DNA of 64,000 nt from Nocardiopsis sp. JB363 (GCF_900143625.1 NZ_FRFF01000178.1:1-64000); one strand, 5' to 3'. Positions 15,103 to 23,573 are shown, counted from the stretch's first letter. Translations and numbers: made by a program. Notes: generated by a model not told the origin, from the letters alone.

Positions 15103-15837
15103 GTGGCCAGGCGACCCCGATACCTCTGGCTGGCCGAACAACTGCGCACCCCCATCCTCAGCGGGGAGATGACCCCGGGAACCCGGTTGCCCTCACGCAC
15201 CCGCCTGGCCCGCTCCTACCGGGTCAGCGAACAGATCTCCCGCACGGCGCTACGGCTCCTGGTCACCGAGGGCCTCGTCGAGTCCCGCCCCGGATCCGGG
15301 TACTTCGTCCGCGCCGTACCCGAGGTGTTCCGGCTCTCGCGCACCGACGCCACCTCCGGCTCCGGGCTGGGCGGACTCAGCCGCGAACGGGTCGGCACCG
15401 CACAAGAGCGCAGCTCCGGTCGGCTCAGCGCCCGACTGCGTCTACGTGACGGCGACCCCGTGTACCGGACCACCTCTCGCGGCCTGACCGGTGACCGATC
15501 GGTCACCCTGCACCTCTCGTGGGAACCGGCGGTCCTGACCGCCGGAACCCTGCGCACCCCCTTCGACTCCGTCGACGTGGGCCCCCTGGACCGGCTCGGC
15601 GCCGTGGGCCACCGCGTCGACCGCGTCGTGGAGGAAGTCGGGATCCGCACCCTGCACGACTCCGAGGCCGCCCTGCTCGACATCCCGCCCGGGGTTCCCG
15701 TCCTCGTCGTGGAACGGACCCACTTCAGCGGTGACCGCCCCGTGGAGACCTCCGACCTCATCGGCTCCGCCGAGCAGTGTCGACTTCTCTACAAACTGTC
15801 GCTCGCCCGTCCTCGCGGCCCCGGCCCCCCGACCTGA
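15103..15837 (+). CDS. GntR-family regulator with UTRA-type ligand domain
   Basis: A 244-residue regulator. Residues 1-65 are a GntR winged helix (RYLWLAEQLRTPILSGEM, then LARSYRVSEQISRTALRLL, then GSGYFVRAV). After a linker, residues 90-240 fit the chorismate-lyase-like UTRA domain of the HutC group (LRLRDGDPVYRTTSRGL, then LLDIPPGVPVLVVERTHF). GTG at 15103 is used, with a weak GGTCCGGTG region upstream. No partner operon is adjacent: the next gene, asd, converges on it. The ligand is unknown. Confidence 0.82.
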   Translation: MARRPRYLWLAEQLRTPILSGEMTPGTRLPSRTRLARSYRVSEQISRTALRLLVTEGLVESRPGSGYFVRAVPEVFRLSRTDATSGSGLGGLSRERVGTAQERSSGRLSARLRLRDGDPVYRTTSRGLTGDRSVTLHLSWEPAVLTAGTLRTPFDSVDVGPLDRLGAVGHRVDRVVEEVGIRTLHDSEAALLDIPPGVPVLVVERTHFSGDRPVETSDLIGSAEQCRLLYKLSLARPRGPGPPT

Positions 15838-15851
15838 CCCGGACACGACGA

Positions 15852-15897
15852 AGGGCGGTGGCCCGTCTCTCCCACAGGAGGAACGAACCACCGCCCT
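15852..15897. terminator. Terminator between the GntR and asd genes
   Basis: AGGGCGGTGG (15852-15861) pairs with CCACCGCCCT (15888-15897). It lies between converging genes and can serve both. Confidence 0.7.
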
Positions 15898-15952
15898 CAG
15901 GTCACACCCGCCAGGTCCGGCGTCCGGAAAGGACGCCCGAACGGGCCGTCGG

Positions 15953-17014
15953 TCAGGCCTGGCCGAACTCCTTGGCGACGACCTCGGCGATCTGCGCGGT
16001 GTTCAGCGCGGCGCCCTTACGCAGGTTGTCCCCGCACAGGAACAGGTCCAGCGACTTCGGGTCGTCGATCGACTGGCGGATACGGCCGACCCAGGTCGGG
16101 TCGGTGCCCACCACGTCGTTCGGGGTCGGGAACTCGCCCTTGGCGGGGTCGTCCAGGACCTCGACACCCTCGGCGGCACCCAGCAGCTTGCGGGCGTCGT
16201 CGGCCGCGACCTCGCTGTCGAAGGTCGCGTGCACGACCAGCGAGTGCGTGGTGATCACCGGAACGCGGACACAGGTCGCGGAGACCTTCAGGTCCGGCAG
16301 GCCCAGGATCTTGCGGGACTCGTTGCGAACCTTCAGTTCCTCGGAGGACCAGCCGTCGTCCTTGAGCGAACCCGCCCACGGCACGACGTTGAAGGCCAGC
16401 GGTGCCGGGAACGGGCCGAGCTCGTCCACGGCCGCACGCATGTCGCCCGTGTTGTCACCGAGGGTGCGGTCCCCCGCGGCCTTGGCCATCTGGTCGCGCA
16501 GGACGTCGATGCCCTCCTGGCCGGCACCGGAGGCGGCCTGGTAGGAGGAGACCACGAGCTCCTTGACGCCGTAGGTGCGGTGCAGGGCACCGATCGCCAC
16601 GATCATCGAGAGGGTGGTGCAGTTCGGGTTGGCGATGATGCCGCGCGGACGGTCGCGGACCTGCTCCGAGTTGACCTCGGGCACCACCAGCGGGACGTCC
16701 GGGTCGAGCCGGAACGCGCCGGAGTTGTCGACGGCGACCGCGCCACGGGAGGCGGCGATCGGCGCCCACTCCTTGGACACCTCGTCCGGTACGTCGAACA
16801 TGGCGACGTCGACGCCGTCGAAGACCTCGGGGGCCAGGGCCTGGACCACGACGTCCTCGCCGCGCACGCTCAGGACCTTGCCGGCGCTGCGCGCGGAGGC
16901 GACCAGACGGATCTCGCCCCACACGTTCTCGCGCTGGGTGAGGATCTCACGCATGACGGTGCCGACCGCGCCGGTCGCACCGACCAGGGCGAGGGTGGGA
17001 AGACGGTTGCTCAT
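15953..17014 (-). CDS. asd: Aspartate-semialdehyde dehydrogenase
   Basis: NADPH-dependent enzyme that reduces aspartyl phosphate to aspartate semialdehyde, the branch point to lysine, diaminopimelate, threonine and methionine. The 353-residue length is normal. Visible are the nucleotide-binding start (LALVGATGAVGTVMREIL), the catalytic cysteine in NPNCTT, the QAASGAG loop and the substrate-binding VPVITTHSL region with its histidine. Its ATG overlaps the stop of lysC by four bases (ATGA), so the two consecutive pathway steps are translationally coupled. Confidence 0.95.
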   Translation of the reverse strand: MSNRLPTLALVGATGAVGTVMREILTQRENVWGEIRLVASARSAGKVLSVRGEDVVVQALAPEVFDGVDVAMFDVPDEVSKEWAPIAASRGAVAVDNSGAFRLDPDVPLVVPEVNSEQVRDRPRGIIANPNCTTLSMIVAIGALHRTYGVKELVVSSYQAASGAGQEGIDVLRDQMAKAAGDRTLGDNTGDMRAAVDELGPFPAPLAFNVVPWAGSLKDDGWSSEELKVRNESRKILGLPDLKVSATCVRVPVITTHSLVVHATFDSEVAADDARKLLGAAEGVEVLDDPAKGEFPTPNDVVGTDPTWVGRIRQSIDDPKSLDLFLCGDNLRKGAALNTAQIAEVVAKEFGQA

Positions 17015-18282
17015 CGGCCGGTACCTCCATAGACGACAGCTTCGACCTGGTCGGCGTCGAGCTGGAACTCACTGTGCGCGGCCTGGACCGCGGCGTCGAC
17101 CTGGTCTTCCTCGACGATGACCGAGATGCGGATCTCCGAGGTGGAGATCATCTCGACGTTGGTGCCGGAAGTGGCGATCGAATCGAAGAAGCGGGCGGTC
17201 ACACCCGGGTAGGAACGCATGCCGGCGCCGATCAGCGAGACCTTGCCGATCTTGTCGTCGTAGCGCAGGGAGTCGTAACCGACCTTGTCCTGGACCTTCT
17301 TCAGCGCGTCCACGGCCTGCTTGCCGGATTCCTTGGGCGCGGTGAAGGAGATGTCGGTGCGGGAGGTGGAGACCGCCGACACGTTCTGCACGATCATGTC
17401 GATGTTGATCTCGGCGTCCGCGAGCGCCTTGAAGATCGTCGCGGCCTCACCGACCTTGTCGGGGACACCGACGACGGTGATCTTGGCTTCGCTCCGGTCG
17501 AAAGAGACCCCGGAGATGATCGGCTGTTCCATGCCTTCGCTTTCCTCGACTTCCGAAACGATCCACGTGCCGGGCTTCTGGCTGAACGACGAGCGGACGT
17601 GCAGGGGAATGTTGAACTGGCGCGCGTACTCGACGCAGCGCAGGTGCAGGATCTTGGTACCGCTGGCGGCCATCTCCAGCATCTCCTCGTAGGAGATCTG
17701 CGGGATGCGCTGAGCGGTGGGCACGACACGCGGGTCGGCGGTGAAGACGCCGTCCACGTCGCTGTAGATCTCGCAGGCGTCGGCGTTGAGCGCGCCCGCG
17801 AGGGCGACGGCGGTGGTGTCGGAACCGCCGCGACCCAGGGACGTGATGTCCTTCGTGTCCTGGGAGACGCCCTGGAAACCGGCGACGATGCAGATCGCAC
17901 CCTCACCCACGGCTTCCTGGATGCGCCCGGGTGTCACGTCGATGATCTTGGCGTTGCCGTGCAACGACGTGGTGATGACTCCGGCCTGGGAGCCGGTGAA
18001 GGATCGAGCCTCGTACCCGAGGTTCTCGATGGCCATGGCCACGAGTGCCATGGACATGCGCTCACCCGCGGTGACGAGCATGTCGAGCTCGCGGGCGGGC
18101 GGCATCGGAGAGACCTGTTCGGCCAGGTCCAGCAGTTCGTCGGTCGTGTCGCCCATCGCGGAGACGACGACCACGACGTCATGTCCCGCCTTTTTCTGAG
18201 CCACGATCCTTTGGGCTACTCGCTTGATGGCTTCCGCGTCTGCCACGGAAGACCCACCGTACTTCTGCACGATTAGGGCCAC
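17011..18282 (-). CDS. lysC: Aspartate kinase
   Basis: Catalyses ATP-dependent phosphorylation of aspartate, the first step of the aspartate pathway. From GTG at 18282 (CAGGAG eight bases upstream) it has 423 residues. The kinase domain opens with VQKYGGSSVADAEAI, and the catalytic part includes GRGGSDTTAVALAGALNAD. Two C-terminal ACT domains (about 265-423) provide feedback control by lysine/threonine (PIISGVSFDRSEAKITVVG, then VSLIGAGMRSYPGVTARFFD). In actinobacteria a shorter beta subunit often starts inside this gene; I did not locate its start. A -10-like TACACT on the minus strand (18327-18332) lies about 45 bases upstream of the start. Confidence 0.95.
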   Translation of the reverse strand: MALIVQKYGGSSVADAEAIKRVAQRIVAQKKAGHDVVVVVSAMGDTTDELLDLAEQVSPMPPARELDMLVTAGERMSMALVAMAIENLGYEARSFTGSQAGVITTSLHGNAKIIDVTPGRIQEAVGEGAICIVAGFQGVSQDTKDITSLGRGGSDTTAVALAGALNADACEIYSDVDGVFTADPRVVPTAQRIPQISYEEMLEMAASGTKILHLRCVEYARQFNIPLHVRSSFSQKPGTWIVSEVEESEGMEQPIISGVSFDRSEAKITVVGVPDKVGEAATIFKALADAEINIDMIVQNVSAVSTSRTDISFTAPKESGKQAVDALKKVQDKVGYDSLRYDDKIGKVSLIGAGMRSYPGVTARFFDSIATSGTNVEMISTSEIRISVIVEEDQVDAAVQAAHSEFQLDADQVEAVVYGGTGR

Positions 18283-18463
18283 GATCGATGCTCCTGAGGA
18301 GTTGGGATCAAGACAATTCACAAGGGAGTGTAGTCGGCGACGCCGCACCGTACCCGGTCCGACCTGCGGTGGAAGGGCGTGGCGTCTTGACACACCAGCG
18401 ATCGGGCCTACCCGCTCGAACGGAGGTTACTCATATTTCGCCCCCATTACGGGCAAATGTGAG

Positions 18464-19063
18464 TTAGAACTCCAGGCTTCGGCGACCTTCGAAGGCACGA
18501 CCCAGGGTGACCTCATCGGCGTACTCAAGGTCGCCGCCGACGGGCAGACCGCTGGCCAGACGGGTGACTTTCAGGCCCATCGGTTTGACCAACCGCGCCA
18601 GATAGGTCGCGGTGGCCTCCCCTTCCAGGTTGGGGTCGGTCGCCAGGATCAGCTCGGTCACCTGGCCGTCGGCCAAGCGGGTCATGAGCTCCTTGACGCG
18701 CAGGTCGTCCGGGCCGACGCCCTCGATGGGGCTGATGGCGCCCCCGAGCACGTGGTAGCGGCCCCGGAACTCCCGGGTGCGCTCGATGGCGACGACGTCC
18801 TTGGACTCCTCCACGACGCAGATGATCGCGGCGTCGCGGCGAGCGTCACGGCAGATTCGGCACTCGGTCTCTTCGGCGACGTTGCCGCAGATGGAGCAGA
18901 AGCGGACCCGCTCCTTGACCTCGACGAGTGCGTTGACCAAGCGCTTGACGTCCGCGTGTTCGGCGGACAGCAGGTGGAAGGCGATGCGTTGCGCGCTCTT
19001 CGGACCGACGCCGGGCAACCGCCCCAGCTCGTCGATCAGATTCTGAACCGCGCCTTCGTACAT
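18464..19063 (-). CDS. recR: Recombination mediator RecR
   Basis: Part of the RecFOR pathway that loads RecA on gapped DNA. The 199-residue length is standard. It contains the helix-hairpin-helix (LIDELGRLPGVGPKSAQRIAF), a four-cysteine zinc finger (FCSICGNVAEETECRICRD), a TOPRIM domain (ICVVEESKDVVAIERT and LILATDPNLEGEATATYLA) and a C-terminal Walker-like ring region (RLASGLPVGGDLEYADE). The ATG at 19063 is the usual family start; upstream in-frame codons are not conserved in type. It belongs to the conserved dnaX-ybaB-recR neighbourhood. Confidence 0.95.
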   Translation of the reverse strand: MYEGAVQNLIDELGRLPGVGPKSAQRIAFHLLSAEHADVKRLVNALVEVKERVRFCSICGNVAEETECRICRDARRDAAIICVVEESKDVVAIERTREFRGRYHVLGGAISPIEGVGPDDLRVKELMTRLADGQVTELILATDPNLEGEATATYLARLVKPMGLKVTRLASGLPVGGDLEYADEVTLGRAFEGRRSLEF

Positions 19064-19250
19064 GCCTACCCACTCGGTCGGAACCGGGACTGACCCGGCG
19101 GGGCCGTTGCCGCCCCTTGTCACCCCCACCGTATCGGGGGGCGATGACCTCTTCGGACCGTGGGCCGAGGAAAGGGTGTGTCACGGCCGCACCGCCCCGG
19201 TTCTGTCACCGGAGCGGTGCCTGCGAACGAGTTCGGCCGTTTCGACTCCT

Positions 19251-19604
19251 CTAGAAGCCGGGAAGTCCGGGGATGCCCCCACCGCCGGGCATGCCCTCGG
19301 TCAGCGGGCCCATCTTCTCCTGCTGGAGACGCTCGACCTGCGCCTCGGCGTCGCGGATGGCCGCCAGGACCAGGTCCGCGATGGTCTGGGCGGTCTCCTC
19401 CGCGTCGGTGGGATCGACGGCCTTGGGGTCGACGGTGATGTCCTCGACCTGACCGCGTCCGCTCAGCTTGACCTTGACCAGGCCACCACCGGAGGTGCCC
19501 TCGACTTCGGCCTCCTCCAGGTCCTGCTGAGCTTCCACAAGCTGCTGCTGCATCTGCTGGGCCTGCTGGAGCAGGGCCTGCATGTCCATTCCGCCAGGGT
19601 TCAC
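19251..19604 (-). CDS. YbaB/EbfC family nucleoid-associated protein
   Basis: A 117-residue DNA-binding protein that forms dimers. After a short VNPGGMDMQ start comes a long coiled helix rich in glutamine (ALLQQAQQMQQQLVEAQQDL), then the sheet region VKVKLSGRGQVEDITVDP and a helical end with a Gly/Pro tail. The GTG at 19604 is chosen because GAGGAG stands six bases before it and because relatives commonly begin with NPGG. In most relatives dnaX lies directly upstream; here five accessory genes separate them. Confidence 0.92.
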   Translation of the reverse strand: MNPGGMDMQALLQQAQQMQQQLVEAQQDLEEAEVEGTSGGGLVKVKLSGRGQVEDITVDPKAVDPTDAEETAQTIADLVLAAIRDAEAQVERLQQEKMGPLTEGMPGGGGIPGLPGF

Positions 19605-19709
19605 GGCCGTCTCCTCGCCGCACTCGAGGTGCTGGGTCTTTCCGGATGTCACTTGTCTGTGAGCGTAGTCGGTACATCCGGCGCCGTTCGCGCGCGAACG
19701 GCGCGAATC

Positions 19710-20090
19710 TCAGGCACCGGCCACGGCGACCCGCCCCCCGTTCCGCTCGATGACCCGGTCGAGGGCCTCCCTGGTGCGTTCGAGTTCGTGGATGGAGCGG
19801 GACATGCGTTCGCGTTCGGCGCACAGCCAGTCGAGAAGGTCCGGCGCCGGGCCGCCCTCTTCCCGCGAGTACATGCACGGCAACAGCCTTCGGATGGTGT
19901 CCGTTCCGATGCCGGCGCCGAGAAGGCACCGGATCCGGTCAACTCGTTCGACGGCTTCCTCCCCGTACTCCCGATGACCACCCGTGGTGCGCTCGGAGGA
20001 GAGCAGCCCCTGTTCCTCGTAGTAGCGCAGGGAACGGGGGCTCGCCCCGCTCCGCGTGGAGAGCTCCCCGATCCGCATCGATCCCACCAT
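19710..20090 (-). CDS. MerR-family transcriptional regulator
   Basis: A regulator of about 126 residues. The N-terminal winged helix (MRIGELSTRSGASPRSLRYY, then EEQGLLSSERTTGGHREYGE) is classic MerR. A dimerisation helix follows (LLDWLCAERERMSRSIHELE). Cysteines are present (CLLGAG, PCMYSREE, WLCAER) but not as the SoxR Fe-S cluster. The start is uncertain: ATGs at 20093, 20090 and 20078 are in frame; GGAG seven bases before 20090 favours that one. It is divergent from an old yellow enzyme gene whose promoter has MerR-type geometry, so it probably activates that gene. Confidence 0.88.
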   Translation of the reverse strand: MVGSMRIGELSTRSGASPRSLRYYEEQGLLSSERTTGGHREYGEEAVERVDRIRCLLGAGIGTDTIRRLLPCMYSREEGGPAPDLLDWLCAERERMSRSIHELERTREALDRVIERNGGRVAVAGA

Positions 20091-20113
20091 CATGTGACTC
20101 CGCCCACGAACCC

Positions 20114-20145
20114 TTGAAACTGACATTGATGTCAGATTCTACGCT
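20114..20145 (+). promoter_or_regulatory. MerR-type promoter of the old yellow enzyme gene
   Basis: TTGAAA (20114-20119) and TACGCT (20140-20145) are 20 bases apart, the overlong spacer typical of MerR-activated promoters. The spacer holds the perfect dyad CTGACAT-TG-ATGTCAG (20120-20135). The -10 box ends six bases before the ATG at 20152, so the transcript should be leaderless. Confidence 0.75.
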
Positions 20146-20151
20146 CCGGAC

Positions 20152-21282
20152 ATGGACACCGAACGACAGAGCACAGGACCGCTTCTCGACACCTACGAAC
20201 TGGGTGGACTGCACCTTCCCAACCGGGTCGTCATGGCCCCGATGACCCGCCTGCGCGCGGACCACCACGGGGTACCCACCGACCTCATGGCGACCTACTA
20301 CGCACAGCGCGCCGGAGCCGGACTCATCGTCTCCGAGGGTGTCGCCCCCAGCGTCGACGGACGGCAGTACCTGACCGAACCCGGCCTCCACACCGAGGTG
20401 CAGGTGGAGGGGTGGCGCCGAGTCACCGACGCCGTCCACGGCGCGGGCGGCCGGATCTTCGCCCAGCTCATGCACGCCGGTCGCGGCGGGCATCCCGCCA
20501 ACCGGCCCGATGGCGGAACCCCCGTGGCCCCGTCGGTCGTGCCGCGCACCGACCTCGTCCACACTCTCGACGGCAAGGTGGAACCGGTCGCCCCACGGGC
20601 CATGACGATCCCGGAGATCACGGCGGCCGTCACCGACCACGCGGAGGCGGCACGGGCCGCCATGCGCGCAGGCTTCGACGGCGTGGAGATCCACGGGGCC
20701 AACGGGTACCTGCCGCACCAGTTCCTGGCCGACAACACCAACCTGCGCACGGACGCCTACGGCGGCGATACCACCGGCCGGATCCGGTTCACGGTGGAGG
20801 TCACCGAGGCGGTCGCCGACGCGGTGGGCGCCGATCGAGTGGGGTTGCGGCTCTCGCCCGGCAACCGGCAGTTCGAGATGGTCGAGCGGGATCCAGGTCC
20901 CGTGTACCGACGGCTATTGCGGGCGATCTCCCCGTTGGGCCTGGCCTACCTGCACGTGACCGAGGACCGGGACCATCCCGCGCTGGCCGAGGCTCGCCGG
21001 AACTGGCACGGCACCCTGGTGGGCAACACCGGGGAGCACGTGGAGACCACCCCGGAGGGAGCCGCCGCCCTGATCACCGAGGGGCGCGCCGACCTGGTCT
21101 CGGTGGGCCGGCCCTACATCTCCAACCCCGACGTGGTGGAACGTGTCGCGGCCGGTGTCCCCTGGGCAGGGATCAGGGAGAAGGAGTTCCGCTACACGTC
21201 CGGCCCGCGCGGGTACGTGGACTATCCGAGGCACGGGGAGCGACCCCGTCACGGGGAGGACTTGGTCGCACCGTTGACCTGA
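20152..21282 (+). CDS. NADH:flavin oxidoreductase, old yellow enzyme family (NemA-like)
   Basis: FMN enzyme of 376 residues that reduces activated alkenes, nitro compounds or similar electrophiles using NAD(P)H. The TIM-barrel motifs are in place: LPNRVVMAPMTRLRAD at the start, AQLMHAGRGGHPAN, the substrate-binding pair His and Asn in EIHGANGYLPHQFL, RIRFTVEVTEAVADAVG, and VSVGRPYISNPDVVERV near the FMN phosphate site. The length fits the single-domain OYE class without the FeS/FAD extension seen in the gene at 29213. It is controlled by the divergent MerR regulator (inferred) and probably serves in electrophile defence. Confidence 0.9.
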   Translation: MDTERQSTGPLLDTYELGGLHLPNRVVMAPMTRLRADHHGVPTDLMATYYAQRAGAGLIVSEGVAPSVDGRQYLTEPGLHTEVQVEGWRRVTDAVHGAGGRIFAQLMHAGRGGHPANRPDGGTPVAPSVVPRTDLVHTLDGKVEPVAPRAMTIPEITAAVTDHAEAARAAMRAGFDGVEIHGANGYLPHQFLADNTNLRTDAYGGDTTGRIRFTVEVTEAVADAVGADRVGLRLSPGNRQFEMVERDPGPVYRRLLRAISPLGLAYLHVTEDRDHPALAEARRNWHGTLVGNTGEHVETTPEGAAALITEGRADLVSVGRPYISNPDVVERVAAGVPWAGIREKEFRYTSGPRGYVDYPRHGERPRHGEDLVAPLT

Positions 21283-21416
21283 TTTCACCTGCGAAAAGGC
21301 CGAAGAGAGGCACGAGGGGCACCGTCGGTTGACATGATGGCCGACGGGGCCCTCGACCCCTTCGGTGTTCTCCTACACCACATTCGACCAGCGACGACGA
21401 CCAGGGGACTGAGGAA

Positions 21417-22568
21417 GTGTTGACCGCAAGGGAGCGCAACTCGGCACTGATCGAGGCGATCATCGCGGACGGCACGTTGAGGGACGCCGCCCTCGTGGAG
21501 GCGTTCCGCTCCGTGCCCCGCCACCTGTTCATCCCGGAATCGGGCGCGGTGACCGCGCGCGGCGGCAGGCTGAGCGCCGAGGGGAATCCGGATCGTTGGC
21601 TGGCCGCCGTCTACGCGGACAACGCCATCGTCACCCGTTTGGAGGGGCCGGAGGTACCTCGGCAACGCGGCTCCCAGCAGGGCCCCGCCACCTCGTGCAG
21701 CTCGGCGCCGACCGTGCTCGCACGGATGCTGGAGCTGGCCGACCTCGCCAACGGTCAGCGGGTGCTGGAGGTGGGCACCGGAACCGGTTGGAACACGGCG
21801 TTGCTCGCCCACCGGCTCGGCGATCGGGCCGTGACCTCGCTGGAGATCGACGACCGACTGCTGGCGGCGGCCCGCCAAGCCCTGCACGGCGCCGGGCTGT
21901 CGCCCGCCACCCACCTGTCGGACGGCCACGACGGGCACTCCGGCGACGCACCCTACGACCGGATCATCAGTCTCTGCGGGGTGCGCCGGGTACCGAGGGC
22001 CTGGTTGGAGCAGGTGACCGAGGGCGGACTGGTCGTGTGCCCGTGGGGTCTGTTGGAGAGCGCGGGGGTGCTCATGCGCCTCGAACGTCGAGCCGGGGGC
22101 ACGGCGCTGGGTCGGTTCCACGGAGGTGTGGGGTTCATGGCGCTGCGCACGCCGGGCTCCTCGCCGTCACCGGTACGCGACGCCGGGCAGCAACCCGACG
22201 AATACCGCCTCACCCAGGAGGACCCGGTCTCGCCCCTGCTGACCTTCGCGCCCGCGTTCGCCCTGTCGGTGATGGTGCCGGACTGGCGGATGCGGCGGCG
22301 CTGGATCGGCACCGGGTCGGGGCTGTGGCTGTGCGACCGCCGGGGCGAGTCCTGGGTGCGGATCTACCCCTACGGCACCTCGTGGATGGTCGAACAGGGC
22401 GGTCCGCGAAGCATCTGGGACGAGTTCGAGGACGCCTTGGAGCTTTGGGCGGGCCTGGGTCGACCGGAGCCGAACCGGTTCGGGCTGGCGGTGGACCCCG
22501 ACGGCGGTCAACGGTTGTGGTTGGACGACCCCGACGGGCGCTCCTGGCCGTTGGGGCCCCCGATCTGA
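21417..22568 (+). CDS. PIMT-like methyltransferase with C-terminal extension, graspetide-maturation type
   Basis: A SAM-dependent O-methyltransferase of about 383 residues. The first 220 residues are homologous to protein-L-isoaspartate methyltransferase: LIEAIIADGTLRDAALVEAF, RHLFIPES, TSCSSAPTVLARMLE, motif I VLEVGTGTGWNTALLAHRLG. The remaining 150 residues, ending with VEQGGPRSIWDEFEDA and LWLDDPDGRSWPL, are absent from housekeeping PIMT. They match my knowledge of the methyltransferases that accompany ATP-grasp enzymes in graspetide clusters (including aspartimide-forming ones such as that of Thermobifida fusca). No ATP-grasp gene or precursor peptide is seen nearby, so it looks orphan. 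Start uncertain between GTG 21417 and TTG 21420. Confidence 0.78.
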   Translation: MLTARERNSALIEAIIADGTLRDAALVEAFRSVPRHLFIPESGAVTARGGRLSAEGNPDRWLAAVYADNAIVTRLEGPEVPRQRGSQQGPATSCSSAPTVLARMLELADLANGQRVLEVGTGTGWNTALLAHRLGDRAVTSLEIDDRLLAAARQALHGAGLSPATHLSDGHDGHSGDAPYDRIISLCGVRRVPRAWLEQVTEGGLVVCPWGLLESAGVLMRLERRAGGTALGRFHGGVGFMALRTPGSSPSPVRDAGQQPDEYRLTQEDPVSPLLTFAPAFALSVMVPDWRMRRRWIGTGSGLWLCDRRGESWVRIYPYGTSWMVEQGGPRSIWDEFEDALELWAGLGRPEPNRFGLAVDPDGGQRLWLDDPDGRSWPLGPPI

Positions 22569-22614
22569 GGCCCATCGGTCCGTGGTTCGCCCACCCGAGG
22601 CCCATCCGATCCGG

Positions 22615-22809
22615 TCACGAACGCTCTTCGGAGGCCTCGTTCCTCGGAGCGATGTTCTTCTCCCGGAACCTGCGCAGCAGTTCCTCCTTGTTCTCACGGG
22701 CATTCCCCGTGGGCCCGCCCTTGGCTCCGGCCTTGCCACCGCGCAGCGTGGAACGGGCGACGTTGGTCCGTTGCCCGCCCATGCCGAGCATGTTGTTGTT
22801 CTTCGCCAC
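22615..22809 (-). CDS. DUF6243 family small basic protein
   Basis: A 64-residue basic protein with the pattern of actinobacterial DUF6243: NNMLGMGGQRTNVARSTLRG at the start, then a Gly/Lys linker and KEELLRRFREK. No membrane segment or cysteine. GTG at 22809 has GGAGG just upstream. It is divergent from a TetR gene and has a dyad (22832-22850) in its promoter region, so it is probably repressed by that regulator. Function unknown. Confidence 0.8.
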   Translation of the reverse strand: MAKNNNMLGMGGQRTNVARSTLRGGKAGAKGGPTGNARENKEELLRRFREKNIAPRNEASEERS

Positions 22810-22831
22810 GGTGTCCTCCTATCCGAATAAG

Positions 22832-22850
22832 GCGAGACGTTGCGTCTCGC
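22832..22850. promoter_or_regulatory. Operator dyad 1 of the TetR/DUF6243 locus
   Basis: GCGAGACGTTGCGTCTCGC is a perfect inverted repeat with a TTG centre, 23 bases upstream of the DUF6243 start. Its half site CGAGACG is shared with the dyad in front of the TetR gene. Confidence 0.7.
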
Positions 22851-22883
22851 GTAAAGGATTCCCCTTGATCATAGCGACGTCAA

Positions 22884-22918
22884 GACGAGACGTCTCGTCA
22901 TTTTCGAGCCACTACCTT
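22884..22918 (+). promoter_or_regulatory. Operator dyad 2 and leaderless promoter of the TetR gene
   Basis: GACGAGACGTCTCGTC (22884-22899) is a perfect 16-bp palindrome. It covers the -35 position for the -10 box TACCTT (22913-22918), which stands six bases before the TetR ATG. This arrangement points to autorepression. Confidence 0.7.
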
Positions 22919-22924
22919 GGAACC

Positions 22925-23536
22925 ATGGCCGACAACACCGCCGAACGCACCCGACGGACACCGGACCCCCGTCGCCGCAGCCAACGCGCGCGCAACGCCA
23001 TCATCGACGCCGCCGCCGACCTCTTGGGCGAGGTCGGTTACGCCAGGCTGACGATGGAGGCCATCGCCGCCCGCGCCCGGGTCGGTAAACAGACCATCTA
23101 CCGATGGTGGCCCTCCAAGGCCGCCGTGGTCTTCGACGTGTTCACCCGGCTCACCGGAGCCGTGGCCGGAGATCCGCTGCCCGACACCGGTGACCTGGCC
23201 GCCGACCTCAAGACCGTCTTCCGCGCCACCGCCGACGAGTTCGCCGATCCCACGATGGACCGCACCACCCGGGCCTTCACCGCGGAGATCCAGAACGACG
23301 AAGAGTTCGCTCATGCGGTCCATGAGCGCCTGACCAGGCCCAACGCCGAAGCGTTCCGGGAGCGCCTGCGTGCGGCGCAGGACCGCGGCCAGATCCGCAC
23401 CGACGTCGACCTGGACCTGGCCGTGGAGATGTTCAACGGACCCTTCCAACACCGGTGGCTGCTGCGCACCGGGACGATCGACCACGCGTACAGCGACGCC
23501 CTGGTCGACACGGTCCTGCGCGCGTTGCGGCCCTGA
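22925..23536 (+). CDS. TetR-family transcriptional regulator
   Basis: A 203-residue regulator. The HTH lies at about residues 18-65 (AIIDAAADLLGEVGYARLTM, then AIAARARVGKQTIYRWWPSK), with the tetrad YRWW typical of the family. The C-terminal domain resembles the TetR_C group with the block TADEFADPTMDRTTRAF and a GPFQHRWLL helix near the end. It is divergent from DUF6243, and two related dyads lie between the genes. It ends 37 bases from the converging dnaX. Confidence 0.88.
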   Translation: MADNTAERTRRTPDPRRRSQRARNAIIDAAADLLGEVGYARLTMEAIAARARVGKQTIYRWWPSKAAVVFDVFTRLTGAVAGDPLPDTGDLAADLKTVFRATADEFADPTMDRTTRAFTAEIQNDEEFAHAVHERLTRPNAEAFRERLRAAQDRGQIRTDVDLDLAVEMFNGPFQHRWLLRTGTIDHAYSDALVDTVLRALRP

Positions 23537-23573
23537 CCCTCCGCCGGCGGGGCACCCACCGGCGAAGCGAGGA

